This document shows positions 23,239 through 33,369 of a stretch of 64,000 nt of DNA, piece after piece. The notes beneath the pieces were generated by a model that was not told where the DNA came from, did no database searches, and saw nothing but the letters and a program-made list of their open reading frames with translations. The stretch comes from Phymatolithon calcareum (lineage: Eukaryota > Rhodophyta > Florideophyceae > Hapalidiales). Each line of letters opens with the position of its first letter. Positions within the stretch are counted from its first letter, which is position 1. Location of the stretch: assembly GCA_977006965.1 (NCBI GenBank), contig OZ345361.1, positions 682,001-746,000 of the forward strand, read 5' to 3'. A program made the translations under genes and the position numbers.

Positions 23239-23276
23239 CAACCTACTACTTCAAAAACGTAAGAGGATTTGAAGTA
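23239..23276. other. Stem-loop conserved in both segment copies
   Basis: AACCTACTACTTCAAA and TTTGAAGTAGGTT pair around a 10-12-base loop, with one bulged triplet. The same stem-loop is at about 53532-53573 in copy 2. Confidence 0.5.
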
Positions 23277-23387
23277 GGTTTTTACTAGGCGACGTACTGA
23301 AACAAGGACCATCGAGAAGTCTGTAGCCCAAAGACGCGGACGGTTCGACACTGTATACTTCGGACAGTCGGAAAAACAGTGCATAAT

Positions 23388-24315
23388 TAATCGAGGAAAT
23401 TCGCTACATGGACCGAAAAAGGAGGCAAAATTCGCTAAATCGGCACCCCTTGCAAAAACTACTACTCGTTATGATACATAGCGCACTCTATAAAAATAAA
23501 CTTTTTCGTGCGCTACTTTATACGCTTTAGCTCCTCGAATCTCCATCATCGCAGGCGGTGAGGTCCATTATCATGAACTGAGCCGCTTTGCTGATGTCGC
23601 GCTGTTGTACTGCGACCAGGTACGAGCGCAGTACTCCGATTTGCGCCAGGTGGTGGACGTCCGTGCCCTGCTTCAAAGCCACTATGCTGTGCGCTTGTGT
23701 TGGCTTTAACGAGATACCACATGGTTTGCGGACCATGTTAGCTGGGCGGCGTTTCCGCTGACTCGGCCTTTTGTGGGGATAAAACCCGTCATCTCGGGCG
23801 CCCGCCGCGCGAGTATCTTCGTACTGAACTGGCGCAACCTGGAGGAGCCGCCAACGCAGCTCTGTTCTGAAAACGTGATGATTCTAACGCCGTCGACGAT
23901 CGGCAGCGCACGGACGTTCACACGGAAGGCACAAGCTGTGCGCTACCTACAGATTAGCGCCACGAGCTGCCACGAGATGTGCCTTGCCAATAGACGTGTT
24001 GTGGGCGATTACGAGGTTGACAACGTTATCAAAGTTTGCTTCAAGTTAGTCGCCCACCCTTAGCACGAGCTCCTTCTTCTCCATGACTTCAGACGGCTTA
24101 ACAGTCGAATTCGACGAGGTGCAGAGTGCCTTGCATAGCGAAAGCGTCTGTCTACATTTTACTGGCCTCATTATTGCTCATGTACTGGCGTCTTGGGTTT
24201 GTATCTAAGGTTAGCTAGCTCATATCATAGCGCGTAGTAGTTTTTGCATGGGGTGCCGATTTAGCGAATTTTGCCACCTTTTTCGGTCCATGTAGCGAAT
24301 TTCCGCATAATTAAT
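23388..24315 (+). mobile_element. TIR element private to segment copy 1
   Basis: Inverted ends of about 80 bp (GGAAATTCGCTACATGGACC on the left, its complement on the right) bound about 0.92 kb. The flanks both read ATAATTAATC, and copy 2 at about 53677 carries the single, uninterrupted AATTAATC, so the paralogue supplies an empty site. The long duplicated flank is more like MULE-type (8-11 bp) than TA or 3-bp families. Inside is a broken frame of about 180 codons (about 23545-24063) with an in-frame TAA near 23709; the protein is not recognised. Confidence 0.75.
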
Positions 24316-24381
24316 CATAGGTTATCATGATGGGTCCAAACAGAGCTGAGCTGCAAGACTCTCATAGGTCAGCTTGCAGGG

Positions 24382-24464
24382 AAGCTACTTGGCGATCGGA
24401 CCGCGATACAATGCGTCCGCATAATATGCGGACGCATTGTATGATATCGCGGTCCGATCGCCAA
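24382..24464. repeat. Long perfect hairpin present only in segment copy 1
   Basis: GGCGATCGGACCGCGAT and GACGCATTGT segments recur inverted with almost no loop around the centre near 24424. Copy 2 has the same left arm (53779 onward) but passes directly into the downstream sequence without the mirror arm. Confidence 0.7.
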
Positions 24465-24718
24465 GTAGACATACAGTATTATGTCAATGACAAGGCGCTG
24501 AAAATCGATTTTCTGCTTGTCATTGGGTGGACCGTTTTTTCGTCTCTTCTTCGTTGAAGCTGTTCCCACCGAATCATCTTATGATCAGAGAGACGGAGAT
24601 GATGATCTGTAATTTCTTTGCTGACCCTCTCTTCGTTGGGAAGGAGTGGCACAAAGTACGAGCGTATAACAAGCAGATTGTCCAAAAAAAGAAATGAAAA
24701 TATTCAGTCAAAGAGTGC

Positions 24719-24757
24719 ATTCCCACAAGAGCCGTGGACCACGGCTCTTGTGGGAAC
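24719..24757. repeat. Second perfect hairpin present only in segment copy 1
   Basis: TTCCCACAAGAGCCGTGG is followed immediately by its exact complement (to 24756). In copy 2 the left arm (54049 onward) is followed by a different sequence. Same kind of event as the hairpin at 24382-24464. Confidence 0.7.
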
Positions 24758-25258
24758 GGACATATTTTTCATTTCTTTTTCCAGCGTCTTGTGCCCGGAA
24801 GCTGTTTTGCAAGCATCATGACGGAGTATGCCCCCACGCTTCGTGCTCGCGGGCAGTGGAAATCGAAAATGGACCACTACTTCAGCTTTCTATAGCGCTT
24901 TCCAACATGGACAACGTCAATATCCGTGAACGGAACGGGGAACAGCACCTTTGTTGTTGGGAGAGTGCATTTCCAGTTAGGCGCATCCGCTGCCTCGGGA
25001 ATGACCTCGCTTCTCAGGGACTATGTCGTAGACTAATGTATGTACGCGGACACCCTGATGCAAGGACTAGAGAAAAGGCAGCTGAAGAATTCAGTTCCGC
25101 GTTGATAAAGGAAGGTAATATCAATGTCTGGCCGACTCCCGCCTATTGATCACTATACTGACGGAACGAGTACTGACGATGATCTCAATTGAGAGCGCGA
25201 TACAGGCATTGAAGGCCCAGATTGTTACGAAGATGAAACGGGACCCCTGTGCTGCCTA

Positions 25259-26168
25259 ATGATTGCACCTACCGCGTTTGACGAAGGAAACATGTTACTC
25301 AGTGCTCGTTTCGATGCTGTAGAGATTGTGGAAGAATCACCATTCATGACCATTGCCGAAGTGGCGTGGATCAAAGTGGACACCACACGGTTCGAAGAAA
25401 CTGTTCGCGATATGGAAGAGATGATGAAAGAGCTGAAAATCGAATCTGCGCGAAAGGAAAATAGAATCAGAGAAATGGAAGAAGCAGAACTATTTGAGAG
25501 CATGCAGTGGGAGAGATAAGAATCTTTGCAAAATGAAGAGTAGGAAAAGATGAATGAATGCTTCGAAGAGGAAAGGAAAGAAAGGATTGCACAAGAACAA
25601 GAGCAATATGAAATGCTACAGAAAACTAATGAAGTAGCTGCAGAGAACCTTTGTATCAGTTGCGTTTCGCGGTATGGTTGCTTGCGATGAATGTGGAAGG
25701 TTAATCAAGCGTGGACCTCGGTTCAAATGCAAAGATCGTTTCGATTATAACTTGTGTCGCACACGCTTTGTGGGCCGTACCGACGATGTCTCTAATACCT
25801 TCTGGCGCTTTGAAAGCCGCCAGCGTTGCACGTGCCAGCCCTCGCGACGGATTTTTACGGACTTCAAGAACCGCCGTTATCACTACAAGAAGTGCAGAAA
25901 GACATCCATTCGGGGGACTCTGTACCAGTGCCGACACTGTTTCGATTTCGATTTGTGCACCTACTGTTATTCACTGGGCGAACACGACCTCAGTAATGCC
26001 TTCTGGTATCACACTGTAGATCCCTCTTGCACGTCATGTGTACTAACAAACCCTGTGGTGCTAAAGTCTTTCCTTGCATTTTCGGAGCATAAAATCTTGT
26101 TTATTACAATACACGAACAGGGACGAAAACTAAGCTTAGACGCAACGTGGGCACATGATCACAATTAG
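25259..26168 (+). pseudogene. Coiled-coil and ZZ zinc-finger protein, copy 1 (broken)
   Basis: The first part (25259-25519) encodes M-I-A-P-T-A-F-D followed by a Glu/Lys-rich coiled coil and stops at TAA after M-Q-W-E-R; a further TAG follows in the same frame near 25541, where copy 2 has Trp codons. The second part (25674-26168, 164 residues) has two ZZ-type zinc fingers: finger 1 with C4, C7, C19, C28 but one Cys pair lost, finger 2 with C74, C86, C89, C95, C98 and His 104/113. ZZ fingers bind N-terminal peptide tails or SUMO. In copy 1 the fingers are better kept and the coiled coil is broken; copy 2 is the reverse. Probably one ancestral protein of about 290 residues. Confidence 0.6.
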
Positions 26169-26279
26169 CTGCTGGACTCGCTACGTCCTTCGATGCAGCA
26201 AGAATGACCAGGTGATGCATCTTGGACGAGACATGGCATGCGACAAACGCTGAATGATTAAATCGTTCTTGTGAACTGA

Positions 26280-26870
26280 AGATGTGGCAGAACTTATGAT
26301 CAACCGTGCCGTAGCAATATAGACGCGCTCAACGCACCGCGGATGTATGGTGACATGGTCCGGAATCTATGGAGGCTGCTGATGAACTTGCGCGGCGGGG
26401 AATTTCGGAATCGAGTCTGGCGCTGCACCAAGCGATACCTCTCACTTTGGAAGCGGCACGATCCATCATCAAACCGCCCTGTAGAAGCAAACCAGTGACC
26501 TTTCCTATGCTTCCGAAAGATCTGCACATCTCGCAGAGACGCGCAGAGGTGGTACTGCACCAGCTCATAGTGAACTGCAGGTCTATTGTGGCAAGCGTTC
26601 ACCATGGACACAGCGAGGATGAACCGCTTCTCTATGACCCAGTATGCAAGATGTGCCCGTATGGCGTCAAGGAGACAGTGGAGCACCTCATACTACACTA
26701 TTCTGGGAGGACTGCCTCTCGGCGATAATTCATCGGAAGAGTGCGAGATAAAACGGTAGAAGATCTGTGCAGGGAGAGACCCGTAGAGATACTCCAATAT
26801 TTGAACAATCAGAACTTGCTCTCGGGTAAGTTCAGGCGTTAATTAACGCATTCTGCATTAAAGAAAGAAA
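26280..26870 (+). pseudogene. LINE ORF2 RNase H/zinc-knuckle remnant, copy 1
   Basis: The frame 26369-26728 begins inside a LINE-type RNase H domain (D-E-L-A-R-R-G) and continues to a C-x-x-C...H motif (C-K-M-C-P-Y-G-V-K-E-T-V-E-H-L). The first half of the RNase H domain, present in copy 2, is deleted here. The remnant ends in a (GAAA)n-like tail (about 26857-26873), which fits a non-LTR 3' end. The remnant is shared with copy 2, so it predates the duplication. Confidence 0.65.
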
Positions 26871-26940
26871 GAAAGGTATTGTTTCTGCGGACCGCAATGG
26901 TTTTCTCGAAGATAACCATACCCATGGCCTCTTGGCACTG

Positions 26941-26976
26941 GCGAAGTTGCCCCATGCGTCTGCAGACGCGTTGGTA
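26941..26976 (+). repeat. Dispersed GAAGTTGCCCC...CGTTGGTA motif
   Basis: A ~35-bp sequence (core AAGTTGCCCC, then CGTCTGC, then CGTTGGTA) occurs here and at 21805-21832, 22010-22045 and 57106-57141, and inverted at about 30788-30825. Each lies near a degraded retroelement tail, so it may be part of a retroelement 3' or promoter module. Confidence 0.5.
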
Positions 26977-27500
26977 TTGTGTAAAGAAAATTTACATTTC
27001 TTCGCCTTCGTGCCTTTAAGATATTGGATGAGTATATTTCGCAGGTTGCGCTCCGTTTGAGGATAAACTTCGTGAAAGGTTCCGGATCATGGGAAGCCGG
27101 CATTGCCCAAGCCATGCTGGCGCAGCTAAAAAGCTTCAATGTTTTGAAATCAGGCGTCCTAATGGATGAGTGGCGCAAATCGATATAAGAAATGAGATGG
27201 CAATCGAGAAGACTTGAGAGTGGAAACAAGATGAATGCTGGTAATCATCGCAGTGAAATTCAGAAGCAAAAGGAAGCCATTGACTCCGCAACACGAGCGC
27301 TTTCCTGCAGTTACGCGAAACTGCATCCAAGCGATTCGAAAGGCGGGCATACGGTTTCTTACGTGCATTTCCTTATTTCACCGAATTTACCACTTGCGCG
27401 CAAAATCCAATCTTACAGGAATACCAATTTTAGGGTACGGAATTGGAGCTCCACTTAAGCCTAGGCCATATTATGATTCCTCGTGCTCTTCGCAGAACTC

Positions 27501-27538
27501 TATAAAAGCCGCCGAACTCATCCGTCGATGGAGTTCGG
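27501..27538 (+). promoter_or_regulatory. TATA box and stem-loop upstream of the FkbM frame, copy 1
   Basis: TATAAAAG (27501-27508) is followed at once by GCCGAACTC...GAGTTCGGC, a 9-bp stem with an 11-base loop. In copy 2 the stem is intact but the TATA box reads CAATAAAAG. Promoter role is inferred from the motif and position. Confidence 0.45.
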
Positions 27539-27639
27539 CAAGCAAGTAAGAAAACAACCATCGAAGTTTGCTTCACAACGATACCGAGGGATAAGGTCCT
27601 TAACCTTAGACCTCGACGAGGACATACCGGCTCCAAAGT

Positions 27640-27716
27640 TGCTCATCGCGAGTAACCTCAGTCGTGTGTTCACGATTGAACCGACTCCTAAGTTGCTAAT
27701 TGCGAGTACCCCTAGC
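27640..27716 (+). repeat. Imperfect direct repeat in the FkbM leader
   Basis: AAGTTGCTCATCGCGAGTA and AAGTTGCTAATTGCGAGTA are about 55 bp apart, giving two K-L-L-I-A-S peptides in one frame. Present in both segment copies. Confidence 0.45.
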
Positions 27717-27775
27717 CGGTCTCAATAACAAGCTCGAAACTGAAATTTCGCGACAATGTGGGGGCTATCATCGGA

Positions 27776-28393
27776 TGATTTTCCACTATGGCCGCGGTTG
27801 CGGGCTACAACGTAATCGCAGTGGAGCCTTTTCCTGAGAACATTGCGCTACTGCAACACACATTATGCCTGGCTCCTGAAGAACTTCGTAACCGGATTAC
27901 CTTGATACCCTATGGCTTGGGTAACCAAGACAACATCAACTGCGAATTGAGGCGACACAAGCAGATAAACCTTGGAAACGCTCACATGACTTGCAAAAGC
28001 AGCTCTAATGCGCCGACTATCAGAAGAATGAAGCAATCAGTGTACACTAATGCTGAACAAGTGAACGTGCATCGTCAAGACACGTTCATTGCAGAAGGAA
28101 AGGTCCGTTTCCCTGTCGATAGCAGAGTCGCCATGAAAATAGATATTGAAGGATTTGAAGGATTTGCAATGGAAGGTGCACAGAAATTTCTTGTCGACTA
28201 TGCACCACGAGTCATTTTCTCGGAGTATGCTCCGTTCATGATTGAGCAAGCGGCCCAATCCATAGGTGAATCTGTAGAAAAGTCACTGTCGAGGCCTTGC
28301 ATGTTCTTGAATATCATGACCGCCGCTGCATACAATCACTCAGCCATAGCACAACATGCGATTCAAAATGTCGTGTTTACTCTTAGAGAATAG
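27776..28393 (+). pseudogene. FkbM-family methyltransferase, copy 1, TGA in motif I
   Basis: FkbM-type enzymes transfer a methyl group from S-adenosylmethionine, often to a hydroxyl of a sugar or small molecule. The open part (ATG 27788 to TAG 28391-28393, 201 residues) has V-I-A-V-E-P-F-P-E-N (residues 9-18, end of the SAM pocket), I-D-I-E-G-F-E-G-F (118-126, family hallmark) and V-I-F-S-E-Y-A-P-F. Upstream in the same frame the expected glycine loop reads D-N-V-G-A-I-I-G then TGA (27776-27778) then F-S-T-M-A. The ATG at 27788 therefore lies after motif I, and the product would lack the SAM-binding loop. The same TGA is in copy 2. Core residues here are more derived than in copy 2 (R-Q-D-T-F for R-L-D-T-L). 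Probably a pseudogene unless an upstream exon splices past the TGA. Confidence 0.65.
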
Positions 28394-29060
28394 TATAAGA
28401 TCATTCCAGCCAAGACGGTAACTGCGCCGTATCTAATCAACCGTCATCGTAAGTTGCTCGGCTACAACATGAGCAGTTCCATACCAATATAATTCGTTGG
28501 TGATTCTTTTCTCTCGGACAAAGAAAGATGGTTAATACAGCGACTTGAGAAGATGTCAAAAGCACACCAAAGTTACATTAGTCCTACATCTCTTTTTATT
28601 GGGCTCGCCTGTGGTACGCCTGCTGCACTTATACTCGATTTCGAAGTTAATATCCCTGCTGTGCAATGAATTCTTGTTCAGCATTTAATTCTTCATTAAG
28701 CGCTTCGTCAAACCTTCACTACAAGCATCTTAGTCCTGTTGTTCATTTCTCTTCAATAGCACCTCGGGGAAACATCCAGCACGGTGTTTCCAGGGGCCGC
28801 CTGGGCCCATCTGTTGTCGAGGAAGCTCCGCAGTTCACAGCAGTGTGGGGGGGGGGAAATTGTATGTTTTTATTTTACAAGCCCTCAACGCCGGTATTCA
28901 CCAACAACAGAGCAGCTTGGGTCTCAGTAACTACCCTGTGTAACAATTATGTTCCCAAATCACAATTGCTGCACTCATCTCCATCATCTCCAACTCTAGT
29001 ATCCATCACTTGCTACGTTCTTCTTCTTCGCAGTAAAAATTGCTGAGTAGGGCAAACCTC
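28394..29060. other. 3' flank shared with segment copy 2, then unique sequence
   Basis: Sequence to about 28836 matches 63380-64000, except that copy 2 has about 195 extra bases (about 63747-63942). A run of nine G lies near 28848-28856. The 126-codon frame over 28666-29046 is not supported as a gene. Confidence 0.5.
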
Positions 29061-29069
29061 CGCAGTCGG

Positions 29070-29420
29070 AGGTCTTCTCGGCGCGCTCGCATAACTTCCG
29101 GGGGGCTAATAAAGGGAAGCCCTCTCGGGGGACAACTTCTGTGGGCTCTTAACATCAGGGGGTGTGCCCTTCAACGAGAGCTCGTTCGGGGGGACAGCTA
29201 CAGGTAGGCGCTCTTCACCTTTCGGGGGGCCAACTTCGGGAGACTCTTCAACGAGGCCTCGCTCTCGCTCGCGGGGGGCAACTTGGAGGGTGGCGTTCGT
29301 CAACGGAGGCTCGCTCGGGGGGACAACTTCGGGGGGACTTCAACGGAAACCCACGCGGGGGGACATCTTGCGCGGCTCCAAAAACGGAACCTCGCTCGGG
29401 GGGACAACTTCTCACAGCAG
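29070..29420 (+). repeat. G-rich degenerate minisatellite
   Basis: About seven degenerate units of roughly 40-60 bp share CTCGCTCGGGGGGACAACTT or close variants, with CTTCAACG between. Runs of five or six G appear about ten times on the plus strand, many within 40-60 bp of each other. Two frames are open through the array and encode repeats of S-L-G-G-T-T-S-G-G, but there is no evidence they are translated. Confidence 0.75.
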
Positions 29421-29631
29421 TGTGCACAGCATATACTCAGCGGATGAACCCTACTCATGCATACTCACATCATACTATGACCTCTCCGGCAATCAGTGTC
29501 TCACCAATTTCTTTCGCGCTCATGTCACCAGAGGCTCTGCCTCACCGTCGCCTTCCCAGCGATACCTACTGGAGAAAATGAGGAGTATTTGTCACACTAA
29601 TCCTTCTAACACAACATCCTGCTGAGAGCGA

Positions 29632-30514
29632 TGTCCCTCCTCCAAGGCACTTTTATCCTGGCCGCCTCCAAACGCTACATCGCCTCAATTCTGCAACCTC
29701 ACCTCTGCAAAACACCGACAGCCTAGTCGGCCGTCTGCTGCCACCGCACATCCGCCTTCTCGCCTGGCTGCTAGTGCATCTCCTCCGTGCATTTCCCTCT
29801 CTCCATGCCGCGCTCGCAGCCGGATTTCTGCCCTGTCGTCTCTGGTCGATTCCTGGATGCCAGTCTAGAATCGGCCATTGCCGCCGGCGCCGATAATGTC
29901 TTGCTCCTCGCAGCCGGGCTCGGCACGCACGCCCTGCGTCAGCGCGCCCTATTAGCAAACGCGCGCGTCTTCGAGCTCGACCTCGCCTCGACTCAAGAAT
30001 ACAAACTTCACGCGCTGCGCCGGTGCGGGTGACTGTCGGACTGGAGCGCAACGTTTGTGCGCGCCGATTTCGCCTCCCCGTATTGGATGGACGGTCTACG
30101 CGACGCGGGGTGCGACCTCGCCGCGGGCCGAACACACGTGGTCTGGGAAGGGTGCACGTACTATCTCACTCGGAGTCTGTGCGTGAGACACTGCAGCTGC
30201 TGAAATTCCCGGCCGTTACGATCAGCTTTGATTTCGTCGACAGCGCTATAGTTGGCCGTCATTCTGCAGAGGCACAGGTGGGCGCGGTGCAGTTCACGAC
30301 TTTCATGCAGTACCTGAAGGAGCCGTGGCAATTTGGTATCGATTTCCAGCATTTTCACGAATGGGTGGCCGGCCAGGGATGGGAAGTCGTCGATTCTATT
30401 CGAGGCACAGATGAGACCAGATTTCTTACCGGATCCAGCACACATGCCGTTGCTCCTTATCACAGTCCTTTTGCCTTTCGTGGCCTTGCCACCATTCCAC
30501 CTTTTTCACGTTAA
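29632..30514 (+). pseudogene. LCMT/TIGR00027-type SAM methyltransferase, broken
   Basis: Pieces in several frames give one protein of the leucine carboxyl methyltransferase-like superfamily: R-F-L-D-A-S-L-E-S-A, then the SAM motif V-L-L-L-A-A-G-L-G-T-H-A-L-R (usual G-A-G-L-D-T-R), V-F-E-L-D-L-A-S, later T-H-V-V-W-E-G-C-T-Y-Y-L-T, and F-D-F-V-D before a C-terminal W-E-V-V-D-S-I. Breaks are a one-base shift near 29835, TGA at 30030-30032 and a shift near 30170. GC content is much higher than on either side, so the gene looks foreign to its surroundings; bacterial-like members of this family are common. No longer functional as it stands. Confidence 0.7.
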
Positions 30515-32009
30515 CTCCCGTAATTGCCACTCTTTCCATTCCCGGCGGCCAGGCCATTGCAAGCAGTCGTCCGAACTTGGTCACCATTCTGTGGTTACGC
30601 AAAATGCGCCAACCACATATTTTATTCTTTAATCCATGTGAAATACCCTCTGCCCGTCTACTTTTAGAGCTCTGGGGTCACAAGGTAGCATATCATTTTG
30701 GACAATGATGGGACCACCTCTGCCAATGTCGTGCCCCATTGTGCACAATTTGAAGAAGAAGAAGAAGAAAGGTAGATTTTTATTTAAAAGTTACCAACGC
30801 ATCTGCTGACGCTCGGGGCAAGTTTCCTAAGGCCAAGAGGTTTTGGCTAGATTCTGTCCTGAAGGGGTTTTCATTTCTTGTTGGTGTAACACGATTCAGT
30901 GGACTACGAAAACCCAGCTCTGGTCTCCTTCGGGACCTCGAGGGGGAAAGTTACTCCCCTGTCCTGTGACACGCTGTAATGTCAAGTTGCAGACAGTCCT
31001 TACTCGGCACAATTTGAAGAGAAATATGGACAACTCACCAGCACCACCAGAGATGAAAAAGGCTTTGATCTAATCCCAGCAACTGAGGAGCTTCGATACA
31101 GCTATGAGAGCGCTTTCGCCCGGTGCGTCAAGAGCAGGTTGGAGAGAGACATAATGCGTATATATCGCCAGACTGCGGCGATACACAAGAAGTACGTGGA
31201 ATTAGCAGACGTTGCATCGCGTTGAGGAATTCAACAAGAAAAGAGAGGACGAGTATGGCCACGATGACGAAGAAGATGACAATAGCGGTTCCTACGTCCT
31301 GCACGATGGAGCGGCTTTGCAATCTAGAACTAACTGCACCTACGCAAAAGACAGCGATGCAGCGCATAGACACCACGAGAGACGCGTACCCGGATGGCCC
31401 ATCAGACAACCTATTACGAGCAGCATGACTATCGCGATCCAAGTTGTGCGGCGTACAGTCTGTAGAACCATGTCAGGTTCCCTGGTCATTGCTGAGCCGA
31501 TCTGAAGTTCCCTTTACATTCCAAACCTTCCTGCGCTCTCAACGAACACTAATTGTTCACGCTGTCGGTTCTTTCGGTTCACAACTGTGCAACTTGACTG
31601 ACTTCACACAACGTAGATTTAGTTCATATAGCTTCAAGCCTCACTTTCAAGTAAACTTGGGTACCGCACTCCCAACACCAAAAAGAGCACACTACGCTAC
31701 ACAGTCGCGAGAGGAAAAAGCGACCGCCTTGGGCCAGCGACATAACAGCGGGCAAGACATCGGGATAGGTCGCAAGTTATAGAGCGTTGAGGGCCCATAC
31801 TATGGCTCGCTCTTGCAGCCAGACAAAGAAGACACTTAGTCACCAATGATAAAGAGCTTCAGGGCTCTTTTGATTCGCGCTCAGTAAGCTACACCGGAAT
31901 TTAGTATCTCACCTTCGCTATTGCGAGGGAAAATCAGAGCCTTTTGGCGTGAAAAAGAGGGATATTTGGTTCAATAAAAAGAGGAACACGGCATTTAACA
32001 CCTTATGGC
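30515..32009. other. Stretch with worn coding fragments and a GAA microsatellite
   Basis: A (GAA)n run lies at about 30751-30768, next to an inverted copy of the dispersed AAGTTGCCCC motif (30788-30825). Around 31015-31225 one plus frame is open for about 68 codons (P-A-T-E-E-L-R-Y-S-Y-E-S-A-F), preceded in another frame by a possible Cys/His finger. Frames 31123-31428 and 31212-31505 overlap and show no domain. No gene is claimed. Confidence 0.35.
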
Positions 32010-32532
32010 CATACCTTGTAAAAAATAATTCATATTTAAATGTATTCGAATATGTATTTATATTTATTTATTCAATTGCAATCTGTTGGATAAATAATTC
32101 ATTCATAGCCTCGATAGAATAAAATAATTTATTTTTGCAGGAGGGAGAATACTTTTAGAATTACTCTCCGTGTCTGATTCTGAAGGTGCTCGTACTTGTC
32201 TTTTCTATTACTACTAATGTTGCTCCCGAATAGAACATGTTTTCTTGCCTGCGTAACGTTGCAACATTACACTCACTTGATTGATATCAATAGTACGTGT
32301 CTCGCTTGTAGACTACAACGTACTATGATTTGAACGTTGATGAGAACATTAGAACCACCTTTCCGACAATTAGCTGTTATCAGGATTGCTGCAATGTCTA
32401 AACACTAGTACTTAAATTGCGACCCGGCAAGTCAAATCACTCACATCCAAGCCAACCTGCATCACTTCATCAACTTCTATCAATTGCACATCTTAGTGAG
32501 CGTCCTTCAATTTTATTTGGACTACTGGAATC

Positions 32533-32892
32533 ATGCCACACAAGTCAACTCTTGGGAAACGAGTCAGGGAAAGCTTTTTTAGCCAGGACAACGACGACGA
32601 CGATTGCGTTTGGAGATGCCTCTGTGGCACTACCAGGAAGCAGAAGGGCAGTGGATATGCCAATCTGTTTTCGCACGTGCGAGCCAAACATCCAGAGGAA
32701 TTGAAAGATCTTCAGGAAACCGACTCTTCGCTCGTATCATCGACATGCACACCATCGATTAACTCAAGTGACAAGGCGGTCATTGCTAAGTTTCCTAGCG
32801 CAAAATCAAGGTTATCTTCTAATGCTAGCATTGTGCGAGATCCCATTTCGAGACCGGCATCGCAAAAATACAAGACAAAAGAATTGAGTTGA
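32533..32892 (+). CDS. hAT N-terminal BED-finger protein, 119 aa
   Basis: After an acidic stretch (D-N-D-D-D-D) the frame has V-W-R-C-L-C-G followed by G-Y-A-N-L-F-S-H-V-R-A-K-H, a BED-type zinc finger (Cys 29/31, His 48/53) of the kind that binds hAT ends. A Ser/Lys-rich tail then ends in TGA four bases into the next frame. Full hAT transposases run 600-700 residues, so this is the N-terminal piece left by an internal deletion. It could still bind element ends and compete with an active transposase. Confidence 0.7.
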   Translation: MPHKSTLGKRVRESFFSQDNDDDDCVWRCLCGTTRKQKGSGYANLFSHVRAKHPEELKDLQETDSSLVSSTCTPSINSSDKAVIAKFPSAKSRLSSNASIVRDPISRPASQKYKTKELS

Positions 32893-33218
32893 TGACAAGT
32901 CAAGAAAAAAAAGCAACAGATTTTCTGAAAGTAGTCTCTGTGGATTCTGAAACAGTTACGACAGTGGACAAGGACTCGATATCTTTTGCAGACGAGGCAT
33001 TGAAGAAACGCAGGCTGTCTGTAAATCGTTCCGGATATTTGGACCTTCGTTTAATATTGGCTACTTCCAACATCGTTGAACGGTTCTTCTCCAAAGCTGG
33101 ATACACTCTGAATAAGAACAGGAAGAGTCTGTCTCCAGCGAACCTTGAGATGCAGCTTTTTCTACATATGAATGCAGATCTGTGGTGCATCCAGGACGTA
33201 AGTGCGATAATGGAATGA
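32889..33218 (+). pseudogene. hAT transposase C-terminal dimerisation fragment
   Basis: It encodes D-L-R-L-I-L-A-T-S-N-I-V-E-R-F-F-S-K-A-G followed by S-L-S-P-A-N-L-E-M-Q-L-F-L, the hAT C-terminal dimerisation region (Dimer_Tnp_hAT: E-R-x-F-S-x-A-G). The RNase H-like DDE core between it and the BED finger is absent. The two frames overlap by four bases, the probable deletion junction. Confidence 0.75.
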
Positions 33219-33369
33219 GAATATATTCCAATAATTCATATTTTCTTTTGACCCTCTCCATGAATAAATTACTTATGCATTTGACTTTTTTGATTAAATA
33301 ATCTATTCTTACGCGAAAGCGAGCTGTGAATATATTGAAAATGAATTATTTACAAGGTATGCTTATGGC

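Larger units (their letters stand above)
19060..28836 (+). repeat. Segmental duplication, copy 1
   Basis: From inside the syntaxin 3' end to the conserved block around 28836, this segment matches 51860-64000 in the same order and orientation, apart from insertions private to each copy. Matching blocks are 19060-20000 with 51860-52790, 22768-23385 with 53072-53690, 24320-27430 with 53690-57596, and 27431-28836 with 62418-64000. The match is still present at the window end, so the true length is unknown. Confidence 0.85.
32010..33361 (+). mobile_element. Internally deleted hAT transposon with 8-bp target duplication
   Basis: CTTATGGC lies immediately outside both ends (32002-32009 and 33362-33369), the 8-bp duplication of hAT elements. 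The ends CATACCTTGTA...ATAATTCAT are inverted repeats of about 22 bp. The 1352-bp body codes only for the two ends of a hAT transposase, so it needs an autonomous partner to move. Confidence 0.9.

Noticed and set aside
29787-30135. Long minus-strand Arg-rich frame opposite the LCMT pseudogene.
   Set aside because: It is a by-product of high GC on the other strand; the plus strand carries recognisable methyltransferase motifs.
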